Shown piece after piece: positions 1 to 5,693 of a stretch of DNA of 5,693 nt. Where the stretch lies: contig JAWXUO010000073.1 of the NCBI GenBank assembly GCA_044426355.1, positions 1 to 5,693 on the forward strand, in the 5' to 3' direction. Under the pieces are notes generated by a model, which did not search any database, was not told the origin of the DNA, and worked only from the letters and a program-made list of their open reading frames with translations. How positions within the stretch are numbered: the first letter of the stretch is position 1; the number at the start of each line of letters is the position of its first letter. The stretch comes from CAYJLC01 sp044426355. Lineage in GTDB: Bacteria; Bacillota; Clostridia; Oscillospirales; Butyricicoccaceae. The translations under genes and the position numbers were made by a program.

Positions 1-1253
1 TCCCATCTCTCTGCAAAAGTTGGGTCGATATAACATTCTTTGCCATCTAAAATAGCCATAGACCAGATGTGTTCTTCACCGTTTGCTGTTCCTGAAACAC
101 CATAAACATCAATTCCTTCCATTTTGCACAAAGCGTTGAAAAGAGCAACATATGCTTGACAAATGCCTTTGTTATATTGAGTTAAACCATAAGGTGTGTA
201 ACTTGCGTTTTGAAAAGTTAGGTCATATTCATTATTGACAACAATCCACTCAAATATAACTTTTGCACGGTCATATTGGCTCATGGAAGAATTTAAACTG
301 CCGTTTAAATATAAAACACGATGAATATCTTCTACTTCGCTAAAAAATTCATTTTTCATATAAATGATTTCGCTTGTAGAGAAATAGATACTGCTTAACG
401 ATATAGTAATATCACAATCAAGGTTAGTTCCACTCATAGGTGCACTTAAATGATTTATAAACGTAAAATATTCAGGATATTTATCAAAAACTGCAACAAA
501 AGAGTCTACAAAAGCTGTATGATATTGATAAGTGTCACGCATTTGATAAAAACTAATATCGCTATACGTTAAAGTAGTTTCAAATTCATTTTTTAAAGCA
601 GAATTTAAGAGTGTTTGTTCAAATTCTTTGTCTGTAGAAGGAGTTTCCACTTCGGTTACTGTTGGGTGTACGTATTTTTTTTCTGAAATGTTTTTTTCTA
701 AAATATCAATAGACCTTGAAACTAAAGCTGATACTTCCCCACGAGTTATGGAATTATAGCCATAAAAATTAAACTCATTATTTTTAACCGAGCCTTTAAC
801 TATGCCAAGTTCGTATAATGTGTTTATTTCTGCGTCAGATATATCAGTAAATGGAGAGTTTATGTTTATTGTGTCTATGTCAAGCAAAGAAAAAATTAGC
901 TTAGCTACATAAGTTCTAGTTGCTTCTTCATCAAGATTTATATTTTCGCTAGATATTAAAGAAAGCTCGTATGCTTTGCTTGCATATCCAGAAGCCCAAT
1001 GGCTAGTTTTATTATCTAGGGGTTGCTCGTCAAGCAAAGTGATGATTATTTTTAGTATTTCGCCTATGGTTATAGTATCTTCTCCACGAAAAGTTCCGTC
1101 TTGATAACCGTTTATAATGTTTTTGCTCGAAAGCGAGTTTATATATGGGGCATACCACTCAGTACCTTTTATATCGCTATAAGTGTCTGCAACTGTTTGA
1201 GTTACAAGGTTTAAAGTCATTACAGCGACTAAAGTTAAGGTTTTAAATTTCAT
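1..1253 (-). CDS. SLH-domain, transglutaminase-like secreted protein (5' part, runs off left edge)
   Basis: An open frame on the minus strand starts at the ATG at 1253-1251, preceded by AGGAG (1263-1259) with 5-nt spacing. It stays open for 417 codons to the window edge, so the C-terminus is missing. Residues 1-22 look like a signal peptide (MKFK, a hydrophobic run, then Thr-Val-Ala before Asp23). Three SLH repeats follow. Repeat 1 (about 24-74) has WYAPYI and GYQDGTFRGE but TIGE where TRAE is usual. Repeat 2 (about 83-125) has HWAS and TRTY. Repeat 3 (about 133-182) has FTDI, ELGIVKG and TRGE. Residues 186-315 are a linker of no recognised family. From about 325 the frame matches the transglutaminase-like core: an AKVIFEWI helix, GICQAYVALF with Cys365, EHIWS with His395, and YIDPTF with Asp410, which is a complete Cys-His-Asp triad. 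Known biology: SLH repeats bind secondary cell-wall polymer, and bacterial proteins of this fold may act as peptidases or acyltransferases. A cell-surface enzyme with unknown substrate is inferred. The domain calls are firm; the activity is not. Confidence 0.9.
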   Translation of the reverse strand, partial: MKFKTLTLVAVMTLNLVTQTVADTYSDIKGTEWYAPYINSLSSKNIINGYQDGTFRGEDTITIGEILKIIITLLDEQPLDNKTSHWASGYASKAYELSLISSENINLDEEATRTYVAKLIFSLLDIDTININSPFTDISDAEINTLYELGIVKGSVKNNEFNFYGYNSITRGEVSALVSRSIDILEKNISEKKYVHPTVTEVETPSTDKEFEQTLLNSALKNEFETTLTYSDISFYQMRDTYQYHTAFVDSFVAVFDKYPEYFTFINHLSAPMSGTNLDCDITISLSSIYFSTSEIIYMKNEFFSEVEDIHRVLYLNGSLNSSMSQYDRAKVIFEWIVVNNEYDLTFQNASYTPYGLTQYNKGICQAYVALFNALCKMEGIDVYGVSGTANGEEHIWSMAILDGKECYIDPTFAERW

Positions 1254-1258
1254 AGTTT

Positions 1259-1263
1259 CTCCT
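1259..1263 (-). promoter_or_regulatory. Ribosome binding site of the SLH-transglutaminase gene
   Basis: Read on the minus strand, AGGAG lies 5 nt before the ATG at 1253-1251. It supports this start, and the signal-peptide-like N-terminus begins exactly there. Confidence 0.85.
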
Positions 1264-1302
1264 TAAATCTATATTAATGTTAAAAAATAGTCTTATATAT
1301 AG

Positions 1303-1329
1303 AGTATAGCATGTATGGGTAAAAGTCAA
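1303..1329 (-). promoter_or_regulatory. Putative promoter of the SLH-transglutaminase gene
   Basis: On the minus strand there is TTGACT (1329-1324) and then TGC-TATACT, an extended -10 (1311-1303). The spacer is 15 bp, which is short, but the TGn extension could compensate. An alternative -10 at 17-bp spacing is TACTCT (1306-1301), a poor match. Another alternative is TATATA (1301-1296) paired with TTTACC (1323-1318) at 16 bp. With the first choice, transcription would begin near 1296 and leave a leader of about 40 nt. The exact boxes are uncertain; that a promoter lies in this interval is likely. Confidence 0.55.
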
Positions 1330-1352
1330 TTAAAAATTAATTAAATTTGACT
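1324..1352. repeat. Inverted repeat joining the two divergent -35 boxes
   Basis: AGTCAA (1324-1329) and TTGACT (1347-1352) are perfect 6-bp inverted arms separated by 17 bp of pure A/T sequence, which includes the palindrome TTAATTAA (1337-1344). Each arm is also the putative -35 element of one of the two divergent genes. The symmetry may simply reflect two near-consensus -35 boxes back to back, or it may mark an operator that controls both genes. The A/T core could act as a shared UP-like element. Confidence 0.5.
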
Positions 1353-1375
1353 AATTTTGAGAAATATATTATAAT
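1347..1375 (+). promoter_or_regulatory. Strong sigma-A-type promoter of the topoisomerase operon
   Basis: TTGACT (1347-1352, five of six consensus bases) is followed after exactly 17 bp by a perfect TATAAT (1370-1375). The upstream flank is almost pure A/T and could serve as an UP element. The predicted transcription start is near 1382, giving a leader of only about 25 nt that carries the ribosome binding site at 1397. There is no room for a riboswitch or attenuator. This near-consensus promoter suggests constitutive housekeeping expression. Confidence 0.85.
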
Positions 1376-1396
1376 GTTAATAATTGTATTTTAAAT

Positions 1397-1401
1397 GGAG
1401 G
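1397..1401 (+). promoter_or_regulatory. Ribosome binding site that fixes the parE start at 1407
   Basis: GGAGG lies 5 nt before the ATG at 1407. An in-frame ATG at 1395-1397 overlaps this Shine-Dalgarno sequence and has no purine-rich site of its own upstream, only AT-rich bases. Starting there would add just four residues (Met-Glu-Asp-Phe) encoded by the ribosome binding site itself. The 1407 start is therefore preferred. Confidence 0.85.
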
Positions 1402-1406
1402 ATTTT

Positions 1407-3395
1407 ATGAGTAGCAAAAAAGAATATGGCAATGATAGCATTTCCTCTCTAAAAGGAGCAGACAGAGTAAGAAAACGCCCAGGGGTAATATTTGGTTCTG
1501 ATGGACTAGAGGGTTGCAAACACTCGGTTTTTGAAATTTTATCAAATTCTATAGATGAATCTCGTGAAGGATATGGAAGTGTTATAAAAGTAACTTATAA
1601 CAAAGATAAATCTATAGAAATTTCTGATTTAGGCCGTGGCATACCACTAGATTATAACGAGGCTGAGGGTAGATTTAACTGGGAGCTTGTTTTTTGTGAG
1701 CTTTATGCAGGTGGTAAATATAAAAATCAAGAAGGAGAAAACTATGAATTTTCGCTTGGTTTAAATGGTTTAGGCTCTTGTGCTACTCAATATGCATCAG
1801 AGTTTATGAATGTAACGGTTGTTCGAGACGGCTTTAAATATTATTTAGAATTTAAAAAAGGCGAAAATATATATATAACGGAACAAGGTTTTACAAAAGA
1901 ACCGTCTACAACTAAAAAAACAGGAACAACAATACATTGGAAACCTGATATAGATGTTTTTACAGATATTAATATTGAAAAACAATATTTTGTAGATACT
2001 TTAAAAAGACAAGCTGTTGTAAACTCAAAAACAAAGTTCGTTTTATCTTATACAGATGAAAATGGAACTGAAACAGAAGAATTTTTCTACCAAAATGGTA
2101 TTGTAGACTATGTTAAAGAACTTTCAGAGGACACAAGCTTTACAGAAATTAAATTTTTAAATGCAGAGCGTGTTGGTCGTGACCGTGCTGATAAACCAGA
2201 CTATAAGGTGCTACTTTCAGCTTCTTTTTGTTTTTCTAGTAGCGTTAGTATTACAGAATATTATCATAATTCATCGTGGTTAGAATATGGTGGCTCGCCA
2301 GATAAAGCTGTTAGGTTATCGTTTTTATCATCTATAGACAGCTACCTTAAAACAAATGGAAAATATCAAAAAAATGAGAGTAAAATAACTTTTGCAGACG
2401 TTTTAGATAGTTTGATTATAGTAACAAATTGTTTTTCGACATATACAAGCTACGAAAACCAAACGAAAAAATCCATTACAAATAAATTCATACAAGATAG
2501 CATGACAGAATTTTTAAAAGAAAGCTTAGAAATTTATTTTATAGAAAATAAAGCAGAGGCAGAAAAAATTTCTGAACAAATTTTAGTAAACAAGCGTTCT
2601 CGTGAACAAGCAGAAAAAGCACGCCTTAATATTAAGAAAAAACTTACAGGAAATGTAGACCTTGCAAACCGTGTGCAAAAATTTGTAGATTGTCGCTCGA
2701 AAGATGTAAACGTGCGTGAGTTATATATCGTGGAAGGAGATTCGGCTCTTGGTTCTTGTAAATTAGGGCGAGATTCTGAGTTTCAAGCGATAATTCCAGT
2801 TCGTGGAAAGATATTAAATTGCCTAAAAGCAGAATATGACAAAATTTTTAAAAATGATATTATAACAGATTTACTTAAAGTTTTAGGTTGTGGTGTAGAG
2901 ATTGAGAGCAAGAATAAAGATATTTCTTCTTTTGACATAAATAATCTTAAATTTAACAAAATAATAATATGTACCGATGCCGATGTTGATGGTTTCCAAA
3001 TAAGAACACTTATTTTAACTATGCTTTATAGACTTGTACCAAGTTTAATTGAGCAAGGATATGTATATATCGCAGAAAGCCCACTTTTTGAAATAACTTA
3101 TAAAGACAAATCGTATTTTGCGTATAACGAAAAAGAACGAGTGGACATACAAAAGAAATTAAACGGTAAAAAATACGAATTACAACGCTCAAAAGGTTTA
3201 GGCGAAAATCAGCCTGATATGATGTGGCTTACAACGATGAACCCAGAAACAAGACGTTTAATCCGTGTGTTACCTACAGAAAAAGAAACAACAAGTTATA
3301 TGTTTGAAATGCTTCTTGGCGATAATTTGCAAGGAAGAAAAGACTTTATTGCAGAGTTTGGACATGAATATTTAGACTACTCAGATATTAGTTAA
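1407..3395 (+). CDS. parE: Type IIA DNA topoisomerase, ATPase/Toprim B subunit (divergent ParE-like)
   Basis: This 662-residue protein should be the ATP-binding, metal-binding subunit of an A2B2 type II topoisomerase in the cytoplasm. It lacks the insertion seen in long GyrB proteins, so its length fits ParE or Gram-positive GyrB. Domains in order: GHKL ATPase with RKRPGVIFGS (22-31), EILSNSIDES (Glu43 general base, Asn47), DLGRGIP (74-80), AGGKY (101-105), GLNGLG (118-123) and TGTT (172-175); transducer with the QTK loop (Gln352, Thr353, Lys354); Toprim with EGDSALG (Glu443) and TDADVDG (Asp524, Asp526, Asp528); and the C-terminal tail QRSKGLGE (Lys596). All core catalytic residues are kept. 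Normally near-invariant neighbours differ: DNGRGIP to DLGRGIP, GLHGVG to GLNGLG, EGDSAGG to EGDSALG, DGSHIRT to DGFQIRT. The stop is 13 bp from the A-subunit gene, so the two are co-transcribed and presumably co-assembled. It could equally be labelled a GyrB paralogue. ParE-like is preferred because of its partner's reduced C-terminus. Confidence 0.88.
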   Translation: MSSKKEYGNDSISSLKGADRVRKRPGVIFGSDGLEGCKHSVFEILSNSIDESREGYGSVIKVTYNKDKSIEISDLGRGIPLDYNEAEGRFNWELVFCELYAGGKYKNQEGENYEFSLGLNGLGSCATQYASEFMNVTVVRDGFKYYLEFKKGENIYITEQGFTKEPSTTKKTGTTIHWKPDIDVFTDINIEKQYFVDTLKRQAVVNSKTKFVLSYTDENGTETEEFFYQNGIVDYVKELSEDTSFTEIKFLNAERVGRDRADKPDYKVLLSASFCFSSSVSITEYYHNSSWLEYGGSPDKAVRLSFLSSIDSYLKTNGKYQKNESKITFADVLDSLIIVTNCFSTYTSYENQTKKSITNKFIQDSMTEFLKESLEIYFIENKAEAEKISEQILVNKRSREQAEKARLNIKKKLTGNVDLANRVQKFVDCRSKDVNVRELYIVEGDSALGSCKLGRDSEFQAIIPVRGKILNCLKAEYDKIFKNDIITDLLKVLGCGVEIESKNKDISSFDINNLKFNKIIICTDADVDGFQIRTLILTMLYRLVPSLIEQGYVYIAESPLFEITYKDKSYFAYNEKERVDIQKKLNGKKYELQRSKGLGENQPDMMWLTTMNPETRRLIRVLPTEKETTSYMFEMLLGDNLQGRKDFIAEFGHEYLDYSDIS

Positions 3396-3401
3396 AGGAG
3401 G
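3396..3401 (+). promoter_or_regulatory. Ribosome binding site for the GTG-started parC
   Basis: AGGAGG is an almost full anti-16S match. It directly follows the parE stop (TAA, 3393-3395) and sits 7 nt before GTG at 3409. It justifies the GTG start, which also places the QIIPDTLKENYVPYAMS segment at the N-terminus, where GyrA/ParC proteins normally begin. Confidence 0.88.
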
Positions 3402-3408
3402 TGCGTGA

Positions 3409-5571
3409 GTGCAAAATTTTGTAAAAGACCAAATTATTCCAGATACGCTAAAGGAAAATTACGTTCCATATGCTATGAGCGTTATTGTTTCTCGTGCAAT
3501 ACCTGAGATAGATGGTTTTAAACCCTCGCATAGAAAAATATTATATACAATGTATAAAATGGGGCTTTTAAATGGCTCTCGTACAAAATGTGCTAATATC
3601 GTAGGTCAAACTATGAAATTAAACCCTCATGGTGATGCTGCAATTTATGAAACTTTAGTTCGTTTAACAGAGGGTTCGGAGGCTTTGCTTACCCCTTTTA
3701 TAGATTCTAAAGGAAATTTTGGTAAAATATATTCTCGAGATATGTCTTATGCTGCATCGAGATATACAGAAGCTAAATTATCTTCTATTTGTCGTGAGAT
3801 TTTTGAAGAAATTGACTATGATACAGTAGATTTTGTTCCAAACTACGATAATAAAATGCAAGAGCCAGTACTTTTGCCAACAACTTTCCCAAATATTTTA
3901 GCAAACCCAAATACTGGTATTGCAGTTTCTATGGCGAGTTCGTTTTGCTCATTTAATTTAGTAGAACTTTGTAACACAACTATCGAATATATAAAAAATC
4001 CTGAACATGATATTTTAAAAACTATGCCAGCACCTGATTTTACAACAGGTGGCGAAATTATTGTAGACGAAGAACAAATGAGAGAGATTTATAGAACAGG
4101 TCGAGGTTCGTTTCGTGTTCGTTCGAAGTGGCAATATGTTAAAAAAGAAAATATCATAGAAATTACAGAAATTCCTTATACCACAACGGTAGAGGCTATA
4201 ATAGACAAAGTTTCAGACCTTGTTAAAAGTGGGAAAATAAAAGAAGTTTCGGATATGCGTGATGAAACGGATTTATCAGGGCTTAAAATTGCAATAGAGA
4301 TTAAACGTGGTGTTGACGCTGATAAATTAATGACAAAACTTTTTAAAATGACTCCCCTTATGGAAAGTTTTTCGTGTAATTTTAATTTACTTATAAATGG
4401 TGCACCAAAAGTTTTAGGTGTTTCGCAAATATTAGATGAATGGGTTTCTTGGAGAACAATAAGTATTCACAGAAAAATATCTTACGAAGTAGCTAAAAAA
4501 CGTGAGAAATTGCATTTGCTTTTAGGTTTAGCAAAAATTTTAGTAGATATTGACAAAGCTATAAATATTATTCGTGATACAGAAAAAGATAACGATGTTA
4601 TTCCAAATTTAATGCTAGGTTTTGATATAGATGAAATTCAAGCTGATTTTATAGCAGAAATACGTCTACGTCACATAAATAAGGAATATATTTTAAAAAG
4701 AACTAAAGAAACTGACGATTTAATTAACGAAATTAAAAAACTTGAAGGTATTTTAGAGTCTAAAGCTAAGATTTTAAATATTATAATAAAACAATTAGAA
4801 AGTATTATAAAAAAATACCCAAAAGAAAGAAAGTCGGACATTATTTCTCAAACAAATGTTGCAACTTATAAAGAAGAAGACCATATCGAAGATTATAATG
4901 TTAATATTTTTCTAACAAAAGAGGGATATTTTAAGAAAATAACCCCTATTTCGCTACGTATGAGTGGCGAACAGAAGTTAAAAGATGGCGACGAAATGTT
5001 TATGGAGCTTGCTCTTACAAACAAAAGCGAAGTTATTTTCTTTACGAATATGCACAAAGCATATAAAACTCGTTTGCATGAGTTTGACGATACAAAATCT
5101 AGTGTTTTAGGTGAATATTTGCCATCAAAGCTTGATATGGACGAAGATGAGTTCCCTGTTTTTATGTTTGCTCCAGATGATTATAATGGTCATATTATAA
5201 TCTGTTTTGTAAACGGAAAAGTAGCTAAATTTGACCTTAAATCTTTTGAAACTAAGACAAATCGTAAAAAACTTACAGCAGCATATTCGGATAAATCGGC
5301 TGTTGTAGAATTTTTCCATATAAAAGAAGATGTAGATTTAATTTTAGAGTCATCTTCAAATAGATATGCAATGTTTAATACTTCGATGGTTTTATCGAAA
5401 GCTACAAGAAGCAATATCGGCGTTATGGTGTTTACTTTGCGAGGAAAAAACACTGTTTTAAGTGCGAGAATTAGTGATGAAGATAAAAACGAGATATATC
5501 GTGTAAAAGCTATACCATCTATCGGAACGATTATAAAAAAGGCTGAGAATAGTCAAATTTCGTTGTTATAG
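3409..5571 (+). CDS. parC: Type IIA DNA topoisomerase, DNA-cleaving A subunit (divergent ParC-like)
   Basis: This 720-residue subunit should cut and rejoin duplex DNA through a 5'-phosphotyrosine link and partner the upstream B subunit. The winged-helix region has YAMSVIVSRAIP (Arg29), DGFKPSHRK (Lys38, His41), NPHGDAAIYE (72-81) and SRYTEAKLS, where Arg118-Tyr119 are the catalytic pair. The tower region includes TGIAVSMAS with Ile171, the equivalent of the DNA-bending isoleucine. A helical arm (about 360-480, with IAEIRLRHINKEY and EIKKLEGILESKAKI) leads to the C-gate dimer interface. From about 496 to the end there are roughly four degenerate beta-pinwheel blades and no GyrA box (QRRGGKG). 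The protein is shorter than typical GyrA or ParC (about 750-880 residues). The missing GyrA box argues against true gyrase supercoiling, so a topoisomerase IV-like role in decatenation or relaxation is inferred. Oddities: Ala77 at the GyrA Ser83 position, Asn72 for a usual His, and a one-residue deletion at PEI-DG. It begins with GTG and is translated from the same operon as parE. Confidence 0.88.
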   Translation: MQNFVKDQIIPDTLKENYVPYAMSVIVSRAIPEIDGFKPSHRKILYTMYKMGLLNGSRTKCANIVGQTMKLNPHGDAAIYETLVRLTEGSEALLTPFIDSKGNFGKIYSRDMSYAASRYTEAKLSSICREIFEEIDYDTVDFVPNYDNKMQEPVLLPTTFPNILANPNTGIAVSMASSFCSFNLVELCNTTIEYIKNPEHDILKTMPAPDFTTGGEIIVDEEQMREIYRTGRGSFRVRSKWQYVKKENIIEITEIPYTTTVEAIIDKVSDLVKSGKIKEVSDMRDETDLSGLKIAIEIKRGVDADKLMTKLFKMTPLMESFSCNFNLLINGAPKVLGVSQILDEWVSWRTISIHRKISYEVAKKREKLHLLLGLAKILVDIDKAINIIRDTEKDNDVIPNLMLGFDIDEIQADFIAEIRLRHINKEYILKRTKETDDLINEIKKLEGILESKAKILNIIIKQLESIIKKYPKERKSDIISQTNVATYKEEDHIEDYNVNIFLTKEGYFKKITPISLRMSGEQKLKDGDEMFMELALTNKSEVIFFTNMHKAYKTRLHEFDDTKSSVLGEYLPSKLDMDEDEFPVFMFAPDDYNGHIIICFVNGKVAKFDLKSFETKTNRKKLTAAYSDKSAVVEFFHIKEDVDLILESSSNRYAMFNTSMVLSKATRSNIGVMVFTLRGKNTVLSARISDEDKNEIYRVKAIPSIGTIIKKAENSQISLL

Positions 5572-5641
5572 AAATTTTAATATTAAATTAGTTGAAAATT
5601 GCAATACCAAATTGAACACTTTTTTAAAATAAAGCAAAAAC
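5572..5641. other. AT-rich gap between convergent genes, no clear terminator
   Basis: These 70 bp separate the parC stop from the stop of an apparent minus-strand gene. The only dyad is CTTTTTTAAAATAAAG (5619-5634), an A/T quasi-palindrome with little G/C in the stem, so it is not a persuasive intrinsic terminator. The A/T runs on both sides could act as a weak bidirectional terminator, but I cannot support calling one. Confidence 0.5.
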
Positions 5642-5693
5642 TTATTTAGATATATAAATTTTGTCAAGATGAGCGTCGAATAATTCTTCTGGA
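5642..5693 (-). CDS. C-terminal end of an unidentified convergent gene (partial)
   Basis: Reading the minus strand from the right edge, one frame encodes PEELFDAHLDKIYISK and then TAA (5644-5642). Another frame reaches TGA after nine codons of unlikely Arg/Ser/Ile content. The 16-residue tail has a normal, charged, protein-like composition, and its codons (GAA, GAC, AAA, CTT) match the neighbouring genes. It would be a tail-to-tail neighbour of parC. It is too short to assign a family, and it could be a chance open frame. Confidence 0.45.
   Translation of the reverse strand, partial: PEELFDAHLDKIYISK

Noticed and set aside
291..310. Perfect 8-bp inverted repeat ATTTAAAC-TGCC-GTTTAAAT
   Set aside because: It lies inside the coding frame of the SLH gene, is mostly A/T with one G/C pair per arm, has no U-tract context, and is plausible by chance in AT-rich DNA.
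1395..1406. Upstream in-frame ATG as the start of parE
   Set aside because: It overlaps the GGAGG that serves the ATG at 1407 and has no Shine-Dalgarno sequence of its own.
1254..1406. Riboswitch, T-box, LexA box or attenuator in the divergent intergenic region
   Set aside because: The leaders are only about 25 and 40 nt, and I see no structured conserved elements and no LexA-type dyad.
5125..5453. Two overlapping minus-strand open frames (64 and 87 codons) opposite the end of parC
   Set aside because: They lie inside the well-supported parC frame, have low-complexity Ile/Phe/Lys-rich translations typical of an antisense shadow, show no convincing ribosome binding site, and match no family I recognise.
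5619..5634. Possible bidirectional terminator between the convergent genes
   Set aside because: The stem is nearly all A/T with mismatches at the centre and would be too weak for a standard intrinsic terminator.
1..5693. CRISPR array, tRNA or rRNA gene, insertion sequence, or toxin-antitoxin pair
   Set aside because: I found no spaced direct repeats, cloverleaf sequences, transposase motifs, terminal inverted repeats or small paired genes on either strand.

Overview
The window is AT-rich and uses the standard code, with strong AGGAG-type ribosome binding sites and near-consensus sigma-A-type promoters. One gene encodes an exported protein anchored by N-terminal S-layer homology (SLH) repeats. 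Together these point to a low-GC Gram-positive of the Clostridia (Lachnospiraceae or a neighbouring lineage). That placement is an inference from style, not from a marker gene.

Layout. Bases 1-1253 (minus strand) hold the 5' part of a gene for a secreted protein: signal peptide, three SLH repeats, a linker, and a transglutaminase-like cysteine-protease-fold domain with a visible Cys-His-Asp triad. It runs off the left edge. Bases 1254-1406 are a compact divergent promoter region. Its two outward-facing -35 boxes (both TTGACT when read in their own direction) form a 6-bp inverted repeat. Bases 1407-3395 and 3409-5571 (plus strand) form a two-gene operon for the ATPase/Toprim (ParE/GyrB-type) and DNA-cleaving (ParC/GyrA-type) subunits of a type IIA DNA topoisomerase. 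The two genes are 13 bp apart. Bases 5572-5641 are an AT-rich gap with no convincing terminator. Bases 5642-5693 look like the last 16 codons of a convergent minus-strand gene entering from the right.

How the genes work together. The two topoisomerase subunits should assemble as an A2B2 enzyme that passes one duplex through another using ATP. All core catalytic residues are present: the ATP-binding Glu/Asn, the QTK lysine, the Toprim Glu and DxD, and the A-subunit Arg-Tyr. However, many positions that are nearly invariant in GyrB/ParE and GyrA/ParC are substituted. The A subunit has a short, degenerate C-terminal pinwheel with no GyrA box, which fits a topoisomerase IV-like decatenase/relaxase better than a supercoiling gyrase. 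Its quinolone-contact positions read Ala and Glu rather than the usual Ser and Asp/Glu. The SLH-transglutaminase gene has no evident functional link to the topoisomerase and shares only the divergent promoter region.

Nothing here is clearly a new biological system. The most interesting feature is how divergent the intact topoisomerase pair is.
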